Assembly (NCBI RefSeq): GCF_016919705.1
Contig: NZ_CP070368.1
Location: 992,001-1,056,000, forward strand
Reading direction: 5' to 3'
DNA from: Paracoccus methylovorus
GTDB taxonomy: Bacteria > Pseudomonadota > Alphaproteobacteria > Rhodobacterales > Rhodobacteraceae
DNA length: 64,000 nucleotides
The notes under the pieces were generated by a model. The model saw nothing but the letters and a program-made list of their open reading frames with translations, was not told the origin of the DNA and ran no database searches. This document shows, piece after piece, positions 39,645-53,838 of the stretch (the stretch's first letter is position 1; every line of letters begins with the position of its first letter). Both the position numbers and the translations under genes were made by a program.

Positions 39645-41588
39645 TCAGGCCCTTGCACGGCCCTCGCCCTTGCGGGTCGAGGGGGTCAGCTTCATGCCCG
39701 ACCAGATCTCGCGCACCTTTGCGCGCTCGCCCTCGGGATAGGCGGACAGCGGCGGCAGCCCGTCCGCCAGCGCATAAAGCAGGATATCGCGGGCGATGGG
39801 CGCGGCCACGGCGCCACCGCCGCCGCCATGTTCGACCACCACCGAAACCGCATAGCGGGGCGCGTTATAGGGGGCGAAGCAGACGAACAAAGCATGGTCG
39901 CGCCGGTTCCACGGCAACTGGTCGTTCGAAATCACGCCGCGGGCACGTTCGGCGGCGGTGATGTTGCGCACCTGACTGGTGCCGGTCTTGCCCGCCATCT
40001 GCCATTCCGGCGCAACAATGCGCGAGCGCCGTGCGGTGCCCCGCGGAGAGTTCATCACCGCGTCCATGCCACCCCTTGCCGTGCGCAGATGCAGCGGATG
40101 GATGTCCAGCGCAGGCCATTCCGGCACCTGCTCGGCCTGCCCATCGATGGCGCGCACCAGACGCGGCGAGACCGCGCGCCCCGTCGCCACCCGCGCGGTC
40201 ATCACCGCAAGTTGCAGGGGCGAGGCCAGCACATAGCCCTGACCGATAGAAGCGTTAAGCGAATCGCCTACCTGCCATTCCTGGTCATAGCGCGCCCGCT
40301 TCCATGCGCGGTCAGGCGCGATGCCTTCGGCGATGGCGGACATGGGCAGGTCGTGGCGCACGCCAATCCCAAGTTGGCGCGCCATGGCGGCGATGCGGTC
40401 GATGCCGACCCGCTGCGCCAGTTCGTAATAATAGACGTCGCAGGAATGTTCCAGGCTGTGCAGGGCATCGACCATGCCATGGCCACCCCGGCTCCAGCAA
40501 TGAAAGCGGCGACCGGCGACCGTCGTGTAGCCCGGGCAGTAAAAGCTGGAACCCGAGTTGATGACCCCCGATTCAAGCCCCGCCAGCAGCGTCACCATCT
40601 TGAAGGTCGAACCAGGCGGATAGACGCCTTGCACGGTCTTGTCGGCCAGCGGGCGGTGGTCGTGTTCCATCAGCGCGCGATAATCCGGCCCGGAAATGCC
40701 GCGCACGAATTTGTTGGGATCGAACACCGGCGAGGACGAGATGGCCAGAATATCGCCATTGACCACGTCCATCACCACCGCAGCGGCGCTTTCGATGCCA
40801 AGTCGCTGGGTCGCGAAATTCTGCAGCCCGGCGTCCAGCGTGGTTTGCACGGTGGCGCCCTGCTGCCCCTCTTGCCGCGACAGCTCGCGCATCTCGCGGC
40901 CGGCGCTGTTTACCTCGACCCGGCGCGAACCGGCCTTGCCGCGCAGCGCCTCTTCCAGCTTGGTCTCCATCCCGACCTTCCCCAGTTGGAATTCGGGCAG
41001 GCGCAGGACGGGATCGGGGTTCTCGATCTTGGACAGGTCGTAATCGGACACCGGGCCGACATAGCCCAGCACATGGGCGAAATCGCCGCCGCGAGGATAG
41101 CTGCGCGACAAACCAGCCTCGGGCGTCACGCCGGGCAGGGCAGGTGCATTCAACGCGATCGAGGAAAAGGCCGGCCAGCTTAACCTGTCGGCGACAAGGA
41201 CCGGCGTAATGGCACTACGCTTATGGATTTCTTCAAGGATATCAGCGGCCTGCCGGTCGGTCATCGGGATGATATGGCGCAACCGCGCGATGACGGCCGA
41301 GACATCGCCGGCTTCCTCGCGGGTCAGCGTGACGCGATAGTTCTGCTCGTTGCCGGCAATGATTGTGCCGTGCCGGTCCAGAATCAGCCCCCGCGCCGGT
41401 GGCAGCAGCCGGATCTTGATCGAGTTGCCGTCCGACAGCATGCGGTATTCGTCTGCATGCTCGACCTGCATCGAGCGAAGCTTCAGCCCCAGCGCCGAGA
41501 CCACCGCGGCCTGAATAACCCCCAGCATCAGCACCCGTCGGGTGATGAGACGGTTGCTTTCGACGACTTCGCGTTCGGACTTGCGCAT
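39645..41588 (-). CDS. mrdA: Penicillin-binding protein 2 (PBP2), class B transpeptidase
   Basis: Crosslinks peptidoglycan during elongation together with RodA. 647 residues: one N-terminal membrane helix (RRVLMLGVIQAAVVSALGLK), the pedestal domain with RGLILDRHGTIIAGN, and the transpeptidase domain with the nucleophile motif STFK (YPPGSTFKMVT), SCD (EHSCDVYYYEL) and KTGT (MAGKTGTSQVRN). All three active-site motifs are intact. Third-from-last gene of the rod-shape operon. Confidence 0.97.
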   Translation of the reverse strand: MRKSEREVVESNRLITRRVLMLGVIQAAVVSALGLKLRSMQVEHADEYRMLSDGNSIKIRLLPPARGLILDRHGTIIAGNEQNYRVTLTREEAGDVSAVIARLRHIIPMTDRQAADILEEIHKRSAITPVLVADRLSWPAFSSIALNAPALPGVTPEAGLSRSYPRGGDFAHVLGYVGPVSDYDLSKIENPDPVLRLPEFQLGKVGMETKLEEALRGKAGSRRVEVNSAGREMRELSRQEGQQGATVQTTLDAGLQNFATQRLGIESAAAVVMDVVNGDILAISSSPVFDPNKFVRGISGPDYRALMEHDHRPLADKTVQGVYPPGSTFKMVTLLAGLESGVINSGSSFYCPGYTTVAGRRFHCWSRGGHGMVDALHSLEHSCDVYYYELAQRVGIDRIAAMARQLGIGVRHDLPMSAIAEGIAPDRAWKRARYDQEWQVGDSLNASIGQGYVLASPLQLAVMTARVATGRAVSPRLVRAIDGQAEQVPEWPALDIHPLHLRTARGGMDAVMNSPRGTARRSRIVAPEWQMAGKTGTSQVRNITAAERARGVISNDQLPWNRRDHALFVCFAPYNAPRYAVSVVVEHGGGGGAVAAPIARDILLYALADGLPPLSAYPEGERAKVREIWSGMKLTPSTRKGEGRARA

Positions 41589-41591
41589 GGC

Positions 41592-42122
41592 TCAGCGGTG
41601 CCTCGTGTCTAGTTCGGCGCGGTGACGCGGCAGGCCCAATGCCCAGCCGGCAAGACCCGCGACCAGCGGATAGGCGGCCAGCGTGGCGATAAATTGCAAG
41701 ATGACCTGCCCAAGCGGCGGCAAGGGCAGGAAAAAGACCGCCAGCAGCATCCTGTTCGCCACCATCATCAGCGCGATGAGCATACCCACGCGCAACCATT
41801 CAATCATGAAAGGCAGTTCGCGCCAACGCTGCTCGCGCTTTCTTGCGGCCTCGGTTCCGATCACAGCCAGAGCAGCGCCCAGACCCAGCGGCCGCATGAG
41901 CAGGATGTCCTCGATCAGAAACAGAAGCGCAATGGTCAGGACCGGAACCTGCTCGGGGCGGCGCAGCACCCAGACCAGCACCAGACACAAGGCCAGGTCC
42001 GGCCCCGGCCAGCCGATGCGGCCCGGTGCCAGCGGCACGAGACGCCAGAACAGGATCGCCAGAAACAGCAGCACGAACAGTGCCTGCCCAAGGGTCCGCT
42101 GGCGGCGCGCGGGCTCAATCAT
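41592..42122 (-). CDS. mreD: Rod shape-determining protein MreD
   Basis: 176 residues from ATG 42122 (MIEPARRQRTLGQ), about five membrane helices. MreD is poorly conserved; the call rests on position between mreC and mrdA, length and topology, with LALCLVLVWVLRRP and LLFLIEDILLMRPLG matching alphaproteobacterial members. It overlaps mreC by 8 bp and ends 3 bp before mrdA, so translation is tightly coupled. Confidence 0.88.
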   Translation of the reverse strand: MIEPARRQRTLGQALFVLLFLAILFWRLVPLAPGRIGWPGPDLALCLVLVWVLRRPEQVPVLTIALLFLIEDILLMRPLGLGAALAVIGTEAARKREQRWRELPFMIEWLRVGMLIALMMVANRMLLAVFFLPLPPLGQVILQFIATLAAYPLVAGLAGWALGLPRHRAELDTRHR

Positions 42123-43053
42123 CCGCGGCCTCGGAATCGGCCTCGGCGGTCGCGGCTTGCAGATCGGCAAGCGGTGGCATGGGCGGGCCGATAAAGTCCT
42201 GCCGCGGCGGCGGGATCAGCATGCCGGTATCGGCCAGTTGCTCGGCCGGATGGCTGCGCAGCACCCGCAGAAACTCCAGCCGGCCGTAATCGGCAGCCAG
42301 CCGCACCCGCAGCCGGCCGTCGCTGGCTTGCGCCACCTGTCCGACCGGCAGGCCCGGCGGGAACACTCCGCCATCGCCCGAACTGACCACCCGGTCGCCG
42401 GGCCGCAGGTTTTCGGGGCTTTCGATGAAATCCAGCGCGGGCAGGGCGGTGTTGTCGCCTGTCAGCAACGCATGCTGACCCGAAGGCAGAATGGTCACCG
42501 GGATGCGGCTGGAGGGATCTGTCAGCAGCATCACCCGGCTTGTCGATTGCCCCACGCCAGAGATGCGCCCGACCAGCCCCAGCCCGTCCATGGTCGCCCA
42601 GCCGTCGACGATCCCGTCCCGCGCGCCGACATTCAGCAGCACCGACTGCCTGAAAGCGGTGCCGCTGTCGGTCAGCACCACACCCGAGACCGAGGTCAGC
42701 GCCGGGTCGATACGCACGCTGTTTTGCGCAAGAAGCTTGGCGTTTTCCTGTTCCAGTTGCACCGCGGCCTCTTTCCAGGCCGACATCTTTTGCAACTCGC
42801 GCCGCAGTTCCTGGTTCTGCTCGTAAAGTCGGGCATAGGACTGAAAGCCCGCGACCATCCGCGAGACCCGGGTCACAGGCGCCATCACCCATTCGAAACT
42901 GGGCACGAAGCGGTCGATAAAGGCCGCACGCATCCGTTCGGCTCTGGGACTGTCGATCTGCCAGAACAGGAATACCGCCAGCAACACCAGCACCAGCAGC
43001 GAAACCAGAATGCGACGGACCGGAGCCGCGTAATCAGGGCCCTTGCGCGCCAT
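42115..43053 (-). CDS. mreC: Rod shape-determining protein MreC
   Basis: 312 residues: one N-terminal membrane helix (RILVSLLVLVLLAVFLFWQI), a coiled coil (LYEQNQELRRELQKMSAW) and the double beta-barrel periplasmic part (LVGRISGVGQSTSRVMLLTD). MreC links cytoplasmic MreB to PBP2/RodA. The C-terminal tail is acidic and Ala-rich. It sits between mreB (13 bp) and mreD (overlap). Confidence 0.95.
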   Translation of the reverse strand: MARKGPDYAAPVRRILVSLLVLVLLAVFLFWQIDSPRAERMRAAFIDRFVPSFEWVMAPVTRVSRMVAGFQSYARLYEQNQELRRELQKMSAWKEAAVQLEQENAKLLAQNSVRIDPALTSVSGVVLTDSGTAFRQSVLLNVGARDGIVDGWATMDGLGLVGRISGVGQSTSRVMLLTDPSSRIPVTILPSGQHALLTGDNTALPALDFIESPENLRPGDRVVSSGDGGVFPPGLPVGQVAQASDGRLRVRLAADYGRLEFLRVLRSHPAEQLADTGMLIPPPRQDFIGPPMPPLADLQAATAEADSEAADD

Positions 43054-43066
43054 GGGCCGAACCCGC

Positions 43067-45197
<2,131 letters not shown>

Positions 45198-45227
45198 CCG
45201 CCGCCCCTTGCCTTTAATCGTTCAGCA

Positions 45228-46790
45228 TCAGTGCGAATACATGCTGACCTGCTTGGCATCGGCGCCTTCGCCGACCATGTCGCGACGCGCTTTCAACCGG
45301 TTCAGCGCCCCGACATAGGCCTTGACGCTGGCCAGGATGGTATCGGTGTCCGAGGCTTGCCCAGTCGCGATCCGCCCCTCTTCCTCCATCCGCACGGTGA
45401 CGGTGGCCTGGGCGTCGGTGCCCTCGGTCACGGCGTGAACCTGATAAAGCTGCAGGCGCGCCTTGTGCGGCCAGATCATCTTGACGGCGTTGAAGCACGC
45501 ATCGACCGGGCCGTCACCCTCGGCATGAACGGCCTGTTCCTCGCCGCCGACCAGCATCGTCAGATCGGCGGATTGCCCGTCGGTGCCGCAGACGACGCGC
45601 AGATGCTTGACCTGCAGATAATCGTCCTCGGTATTCGTGGTGGTATCCTGCACCAGCGCAACCAGGTCGTCGTCGTAGACCTCTTTCTTGCGATCGGCCA
45701 GCGCCTTGAAGCGGACAAATACATCCCGCAACTGGTTGTCGCCCATCTCATAACCCAGCTCTTTCAGCTTGGCGCGCAGAGCGGCACGGCCGGAATGCTT
45801 GCCCATGGCAATATTGGCCTCGTGCAGGCCGATATCGGCGGGCTTCATGATCTCGAAGGTTTCGACATTCTTCAGCACGCCATCCTGATGAATGCCGGAT
45901 TCGTGCAGAAAGGCGTTCTTGCCGACCACGGCCTTGTTCGGCTGCACCAGAAAGCCCGAGGCCTGCGATACCCGGCGCGACAGGCCCATGATCTTGGTGG
46001 TGTCGATACGGGTCGTATAGGGCATGATGTCGTGACGCACCTTCAGCGCCATCACCACTTCTTCCAGCGCGGTATTGCCGGCGCGCTCGCCCAGTCCGTT
46101 GATCGTGCATTCGATCTGCCGTGCCCCTGCCTCGACTGCGGCCAGCGAGTTCGCCGTCGCCATGCCCAGATCGTTGTGGCAATGCGTGGCAAAGATCACC
46201 GTATCCGCGCCCGGCACCCGCTCCAGCAGCATACGGATCAGCTCGGCGGATTCGCGCGGCGCAGTATAACCTACGGTATCGGGGATGTTGATGGTGGTTG
46301 CGCCGCATTTGATGGCGATCTCCACTACCCGGCACAGATAGTCATGCTCGGTTCGGGTGGCATCCATGGCCGACCATTGCACGTTGTCGCACAGGTTGCG
46401 GGCATGGGTCACGGTCTCATGAATGCGCGCGGCCATCTGGTCCATGTCCAGATTGGGAATGGCGCGATGCAGCGGCGAGGTGCCGATAAAGGTGTGGATG
46501 CGCGGCTGTTTCGCGTGCCTCACGGCTTCCCAGCAACGGTCGATATCGGGGATTTGGGCGCGGGCCAGACCGCAGATCACCGAGTTCTTCGCGCGCTTCG
46601 CAATCTCCGAAACAGCGGCGAAATCGCCTTCCGAGGCGATGGGGAAACCGGCCTCGATCACATCGACGCCCATCTCGTCCAGCATTTCGGCGATGTCCAG
46701 CTTTTCGGTATGGCTCATGGTGGCGCCGGGCGACTGCTCGCCATCGCGCAGCGTGGTGTCAAAAATCAATACGCGGTTCGGATCGGTCAT
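45228..46790 (-). CDS. leuA: 2-isopropylmalate synthase
   Basis: First committed enzyme of leucine synthesis, condensing 2-oxoisovalerate and acetyl-CoA. 520 residues from ATG 46790, which has GAAGGA 7 nt upstream; a TTG six codons earlier is in frame but poorer. The barrel opens with FDTTLRDGEQSPGATM and has HCHNDLGMATANSL; a C-terminal LeuA allosteric domain occupies about the last 130 residues. A leucine-rich leader frame and hairpins lie upstream, so expression is probably attenuated by leucine supply. Confidence 0.97.
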   Translation of the reverse strand: MTDPNRVLIFDTTLRDGEQSPGATMSHTEKLDIAEMLDEMGVDVIEAGFPIASEGDFAAVSEIAKRAKNSVICGLARAQIPDIDRCWEAVRHAKQPRIHTFIGTSPLHRAIPNLDMDQMAARIHETVTHARNLCDNVQWSAMDATRTEHDYLCRVVEIAIKCGATTINIPDTVGYTAPRESAELIRMLLERVPGADTVIFATHCHNDLGMATANSLAAVEAGARQIECTINGLGERAGNTALEEVVMALKVRHDIMPYTTRIDTTKIMGLSRRVSQASGFLVQPNKAVVGKNAFLHESGIHQDGVLKNVETFEIMKPADIGLHEANIAMGKHSGRAALRAKLKELGYEMGDNQLRDVFVRFKALADRKKEVYDDDLVALVQDTTTNTEDDYLQVKHLRVVCGTDGQSADLTMLVGGEEQAVHAEGDGPVDACFNAVKMIWPHKARLQLYQVHAVTEGTDAQATVTVRMEEEGRIATGQASDTDTILASVKAYVGALNRLKARRDMVGEGADAKQVSMYSH

Positions 46791-46815
46791 TTGGGAATCC
46801 TTCTTCAAGCTTGCA

Positions 46816-46863
46816 GGGTCCGGGCACGAACCTGACTGAGCGGCGGCCCGGAGACCCGCTCAG
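46816..46863 (-). promoter_or_regulatory. leuA attenuator: two competing hairpins
   Basis: On the minus strand CTGAGCGG pairs with CCGCTCAG (46856–46863 with 46836–46843), and its 12-nt loop can instead pair as GGGTC-T-CCGGG with CCCGGACCC (46847–46857 with 46816–46824). The two structures exclude each other; the first includes the leader stop codon. No U run follows, so control may act on the leuA ribosome site, 12–18 nt downstream, rather than by termination. Confidence 0.55.
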
Positions 46864-46961
46864 CGCAGCGTAAGAAGAAGGAGACCGCGGAGGTTCACAG
46901 CAGGCCGCGTGCCGTCATGGGCGTGCGGGTCCGTGGCAATGATCTGCTGCATCCGAGTCAT
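46860..46961 (-). CDS. leu leader peptide
   Basis: A 33-codon frame (or 30 codons from the internal ATG at 46952) whose end reads NLRGLLLLTLR. The control codons are CTC CTT CTT CTT, then ACG and CTG; CTT is uncommon in a genome this GC-rich, which should sharpen the response to low charged leucyl-tRNA. The stop lies 70 bp before the leuA ATG. The position, leucine run and overlapping hairpin are the classical ribosome-mediated attenuation layout. No ribosome site is evident at either ATG. Confidence 0.75.
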   Translation of the reverse strand: MTRMQQIIATDPHAHDGTRPAVNLRGLLLLTLR

Positions 46962-46968
46962 GGCGCGG

Positions 46969-46998
46969 ACTATAAGTCCGCCGCCACCCGCTTGAAAA
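46969..46998 (-). promoter_or_regulatory. Candidate leu promoter
   Basis: Minus-strand TTTTCA (46993–46998) and TATAGT (46969–46974) with an 18-bp spacer. The −10 lies inside the dyad GGACT-ATA-AGTCC (46967–46979). Transcription would begin almost at the leader ATG, implying a leaderless or near-leaderless start. The −35 is weak. Confidence 0.3.
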
Positions 46999-47067
46999 GA
47001 CAAAAAACACGCAGGATTTGAAATCATCCGCCCGGAGCCGCACAGATGCACCGCCACACCGCGCAGA

Positions 47068-47091
47068 TTTCTTCGTTGCCCAAATACCCAT
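47068..47091 (-). repeat. Second copy of the proB-type 3' element, after purD
   Basis: Minus strand reads ATGGGTATTT, GGG, CAACGAAGAAA, 25 nt past the purD stop. It shares the two 10-base halves ATGGGTATTT and CAACGAAGAA with both arms of the 20292–20374 hairpin, in the same orientation relative to the gene that ends beside it. GCGCAG/CTGCGC flank the copy and could pair around it. Confidence 0.6.
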
Positions 47092-47116
47092 GCGGCCGCG
47101 CCAACTGCGCAACGCC

Positions 47117-48379
47117 TCAAAGTGCGCGCCAGCCGATGTCGCGGCGGCAGAACCCCTGCGGCCAGTCGATGGAATCGACCAGTGCATAGGCGCGCTCATG
47201 CGCCTCGGCCAGCGTCGCGCCACGCGCGGTCGCGGCCAGCACCCGACCGCCGGTAGCAACGATCTGCCCCCCCCGACGTACGGTCCCGGCGTGAAAGACC
47301 ATGCGGAAACTATCCTCGGCCAGAGTATCCAGCCCACGGATTACGCTGCCCTTTTCATAAGCACCGGGATAGCCCTGCGCGGCCAGAACCACGGTCAGGG
47401 CATGATCATCCGCCCAACTGACCGTCATGCCGGAAAGCCGGCCCTCGGCGCAGGCAAGGATCAGGTCCAGCGCCTGCGCGCCCAGCCGCATCATCAGCAC
47501 CTGGCATTCGGGATCGCCGAAGCGGACATTGTATTCCACCAGCCGCGCGCGACCGTCCGCGATCATCAAGCCCACGTAAAGCACGCCCTGGAACGGTGTG
47601 CCGCGCCGCGCCATCTCGGCCACGGTTGGGCGCACGATCTGATCCATCACCTGATCCTGCAGGGCTTGGGTCAGCACAGGCGCAGGGGAATAGGCCCCCA
47701 TGCCGCCGGTGTTCGGCCCGGTGTCGCCGTCGCCCACACGCTTGTGATCCTGAGCCGTGCCGATGGGCAGACAGTCCTTGCCATCGCACAGGACGAAAAA
47801 GCTCGCCTCCTCGCCTTCCATGAACTCCTCGATCACCACCTCGGCGCCCGCATCGCCGAACGCGCCGCCGAAAGCATCATCCACGGCGGCAATGGCTTCG
47901 GCCTCGGTCATCGCAACCGTGACACCTTTGCCGGCGGCAAGCCCGTCCGCCTTGATGACGATGGGCGCGCCCTTTTCACGGATATAGGCGCGCGCCGGGT
48001 CGGCGGCGTCAAAGCGCGCCCATGCTGCGGTAGGTGCGCCGCAGGCATCGCAAACCTCTTTGGTAAAGCTTTTCGAGGCTTCCAGCATCGCGGCCGCCCT
48101 GGACGGGCCAAAGGCCAGTATTCCGGCCGCCCGCAAAAGATCGGCTATGCCCGCCGCCAGCGGGGCCTCGGGGCCGATCACCACCAGATCGATGGCATTT
48201 TCTTCGCAAAAGCCGATCACGGCGGGGCCGGACAGGATGTCCAGATCCGCAAGCCGCGCCATATGCTCCATCCCGGCGTTGCCCGGCGCGACGAACAACC
48301 GGTCGCATTTGGGATTTTGCCGGATCGCCCAGGCCAGCGCATGTTCGCGCCCGCCGCTGCCCAAGATCAGGATGTTCAT
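47117..48379 (-). CDS. purD: Phosphoribosylamine–glycine ligase
   Basis: ATP-grasp enzyme of de novo purine synthesis (GAR synthetase). 420 residues, normal. The start MNILILGSGGREHALAWAI is the family signature; the ATP-grasp core has VIKADGLAAGKGV and VIEEFMEGEEAS, and the C-terminal part has YNVRFGDPECQVLM. Divergent from xseA with a 114-bp spacer. No other pur genes adjoin. Confidence 0.97.
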   Translation of the reverse strand: MNILILGSGGREHALAWAIRQNPKCDRLFVAPGNAGMEHMARLADLDILSGPAVIGFCEENAIDLVVIGPEAPLAAGIADLLRAAGILAFGPSRAAAMLEASKSFTKEVCDACGAPTAAWARFDAADPARAYIREKGAPIVIKADGLAAGKGVTVAMTEAEAIAAVDDAFGGAFGDAGAEVVIEEFMEGEEASFFVLCDGKDCLPIGTAQDHKRVGDGDTGPNTGGMGAYSPAPVLTQALQDQVMDQIVRPTVAEMARRGTPFQGVLYVGLMIADGRARLVEYNVRFGDPECQVLMMRLGAQALDLILACAEGRLSGMTVSWADDHALTVVLAAQGYPGAYEKGSVIRGLDTLAEDSFRMVFHAGTVRRGGQIVATGGRVLAATARGATLAEAHERAYALVDSIDWPQGFCRRDIGWRAL

Positions 48380-48493
48380 GCGAAAGGCCCCTTTGCGAAT
48401 GTCTGGGGCCTTCTAGGAACTGGTCCGCGCGGGATCAATAGCCAAGGCATCCGGCCCCTTGATCCCACGCGCACCACGCGCCACAACCGGGGT

Positions 48494-50514
<2,021 letters not shown>

Positions 50515-50523
50515 GCGGAAATC

Positions 50524-51159
50524 TCAGCCGTCCTTGCCGGCGGCCACGGCATTGGCCCGAACCAGATTGCCCATGAACTCGGCGAAAATCCTTTCGGAAA
50601 GTTCGCGGGTCGAGCGGGTGTCGCCATCGAACCAGGGATCAGTGCTGCGTGTCAGGAACATCATGTTCCCGCCCTTGACCAGGCAATGCAGCATCATGAT
50701 CGTAAGCTCAATGTCCGTATCTTCGGCCAGGATACCCAGCCGCTGCGCCTCGGTCAGCTTGCGGTGATACAGATCGCGCATCGAACTGGTGTAACGGTGC
50801 AGTGCGCTGTCCGGCTTGATCGGGCCATTAAGCCCCTCGACCATAAGCCGGAACAGCGTCGGGTTCCGCTCTGCCCAGTCCAGATAGCTGTGCGCGATCG
50901 AATGCATCTGTTCGATAGGATCGCTGGCATTGGCCTTGATCACACCCTCGCGCAGCGCATCGTTCAAAAGCGTGACCGTGTGATAGATCAACGCCTCATG
51001 CAGCTCTTCGGTCGAGCGGAACATGCTGTGAATTTCGGCCTCGGTCGCCTCTGTGCGCCGCGCAAGCTCAGCAGGATCTGCCGGAAGACTCCCGGTTTCC
51101 TCCAGATGCTTCTGGGCTGCGAAAATCAAGCTCTGATAGATATTGCCCCGGCCTTCCAT
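50524..51159 (-). CDS. TetR-like transcriptional regulator
   Basis: 211 residues. The N-terminal helix-turn-helix is divergent (AELARRTEATEAEIHSMFRSTEELHEAL), with the family pattern of a recognition helix followed by FRSTEEL. The C-terminal ligand domain has AHSYLDWAERNPTLFRLMVEGL, typical of the WHG-type TetR_C domain. Probably represses its own gene and an unknown target. An 11-bp inverted repeat lies 34 bp upstream of its start and is a candidate operator. Confidence 0.8.
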   Translation of the reverse strand: MEGRGNIYQSLIFAAQKHLEETGSLPADPAELARRTEATEAEIHSMFRSTEELHEALIYHTVTLLNDALREGVIKANASDPIEQMHSIAHSYLDWAERNPTLFRLMVEGLNGPIKPDSALHRYTSSMRDLYHRKLTEAQRLGILAEDTDIELTIMMLHCLVKGGNMMFLTRSTDPWFDGDTRSTRELSERIFAEFMGNLVRANAVAAGKDG

Positions 51160-51192
51160 TCGCCGCTCCCGAAGCGATTTGCACTAAATCTA

Positions 51193-51220
51193 ACAGGCTT
51201 TCGTCAATACGAAAGCCTGT
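51193..51220. promoter_or_regulatory. 11-bp inverted repeat: TetR operator or typA terminator
   Basis: ACAGGCTTTCG / CGAAAGCCTGT, perfect arms with a 6-bp spacer, between the typA stop (24 bp away) and the TetR-like start (34 bp away). Arm length and spacing suit either a TetR operator or a terminator; the following TTAGATTT is only partly U-rich. Confidence 0.6.
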
Positions 51221-51243
51221 AATCCATTGGCGATGAAATAAGT

Positions 51244-53064
<1,821 letters not shown>

Positions 53065-53138
53065 ATGGGGCCTTTTTCAGAATTTGCGCCTCCGGTAACG
53101 CAGAGGGGCGCGAAAGGCCAGCACAATCGCAGGTGACG

Positions 53139-53213
53139 TCAGCGTAGACCAAGAAGTCCAAGGATGAACAACACGACGACGACAAGGCCAACAAGATAGA
53201 TGATCGAGTTCAT
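53139..53213 (-). CDS. 24-residue single-helix membrane peptide
   Basis: ATG 53213 with GGAG 8 nt upstream; the peptide begins MNSIIYLVGL, continues with a run of four valines, and ends LGLLGLR before TGA. Virtually the whole length is one hydrophobic helix with a C-terminal arginine, as in known small inner-membrane peptides. I recall near-identical small proteins in other alphaproteobacteria, usually unannotated. It lies 74 bp upstream of typA on the same strand and may share its transcript. Function unknown. Confidence 0.7.
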   Translation of the reverse strand: MNSIIYLVGLVVVVLFILGLLGLR

Positions 53214-53316
53214 GGCAATTACTCCGTTGGGCGGGCCAAACGGGGTATCCGTCCTGCCGCAGGCCGTTGCATGGGAAACCCGTCAACGGCCTCGCAGGTT
53301 CCAGATCGCGGGCAGA

Positions 53317-53745
53317 TCAGTCGCCTTGCCGGGCCAGTGATTCGAGCAATGGCCGGACCCCCGCAAGATCGTAACCCGCACGCGCTGCGGTTTCGAGCAG
53401 GTCCGACACCGGCTCTTGCCCGGCACGCGCCAGTGCCCAAAGCACGGTCGAGCGGTTGCCCGAGCGACAATAGGCCAGCTTTGGACCGGGCGACGCCAGC
53501 GCCTGAGCCTGGGCCGAGATCATCTGCGGGGTGATCTGCCCGGGGGTAAAGGGGTTGAAATGGTATTCCATCCCTGCCGCTTCGGCCGCCGCGCGCATCG
53601 CCTCGTGATCCTCTTCCGGGCCGACCTCGTCATCAGGGCGGTTGTTGATCAATACGCGAAAACCGGCCTCGGCCAGGGCGGGCAGGTCCTCGGGGTGGAT
53701 CTGGGGCGCGACGGCAAGGTCGGGGGTCAGTTGTCGAAGGTCCAT
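53317..53745 (-). CDS. TIGR01244/DUF442 family sulfur transferase or phosphatase
   Basis: 142 residues from ATG 53745 (MDLRQLTPDLAVAPQI). Dual-specificity-phosphatase-like fold with the active-site loop YCRSGNRST (Cys93). NNRPDDEVGPEEDHEAM is the family block. Homologues are found alone or fused to beta-lactamase-like persulfide dioxygenases (Blh) and are linked to sulfide handling; no such partner is here. Confidence 0.87.
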   Translation of the reverse strand: MDLRQLTPDLAVAPQIHPEDLPALAEAGFRVLINNRPDDEVGPEEDHEAMRAAAEAAGMEYHFNPFTPGQITPQMISAQAQALASPGPKLAYCRSGNRSTVLWALARAGQEPVSDLLETAARAGYDLAGVRPLLESLARQGD

Positions 53746-53838
53746 GCAAAGCTCCTTGGGCTTCGGTCCGGCCGGGATGGCGGCATGCGGCGACGGATCG
53801 TTCCGTTTCGGCGTTCTGTCAAGCACCCGCAAGCAGAC

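Noticed and set aside
47018..48493. Plus-strand extension upstream of xseA, opposite purD
   Set aside because: Exonuclease VII homologues begin at MELFEDTAPS; the extension is antisense to purD.
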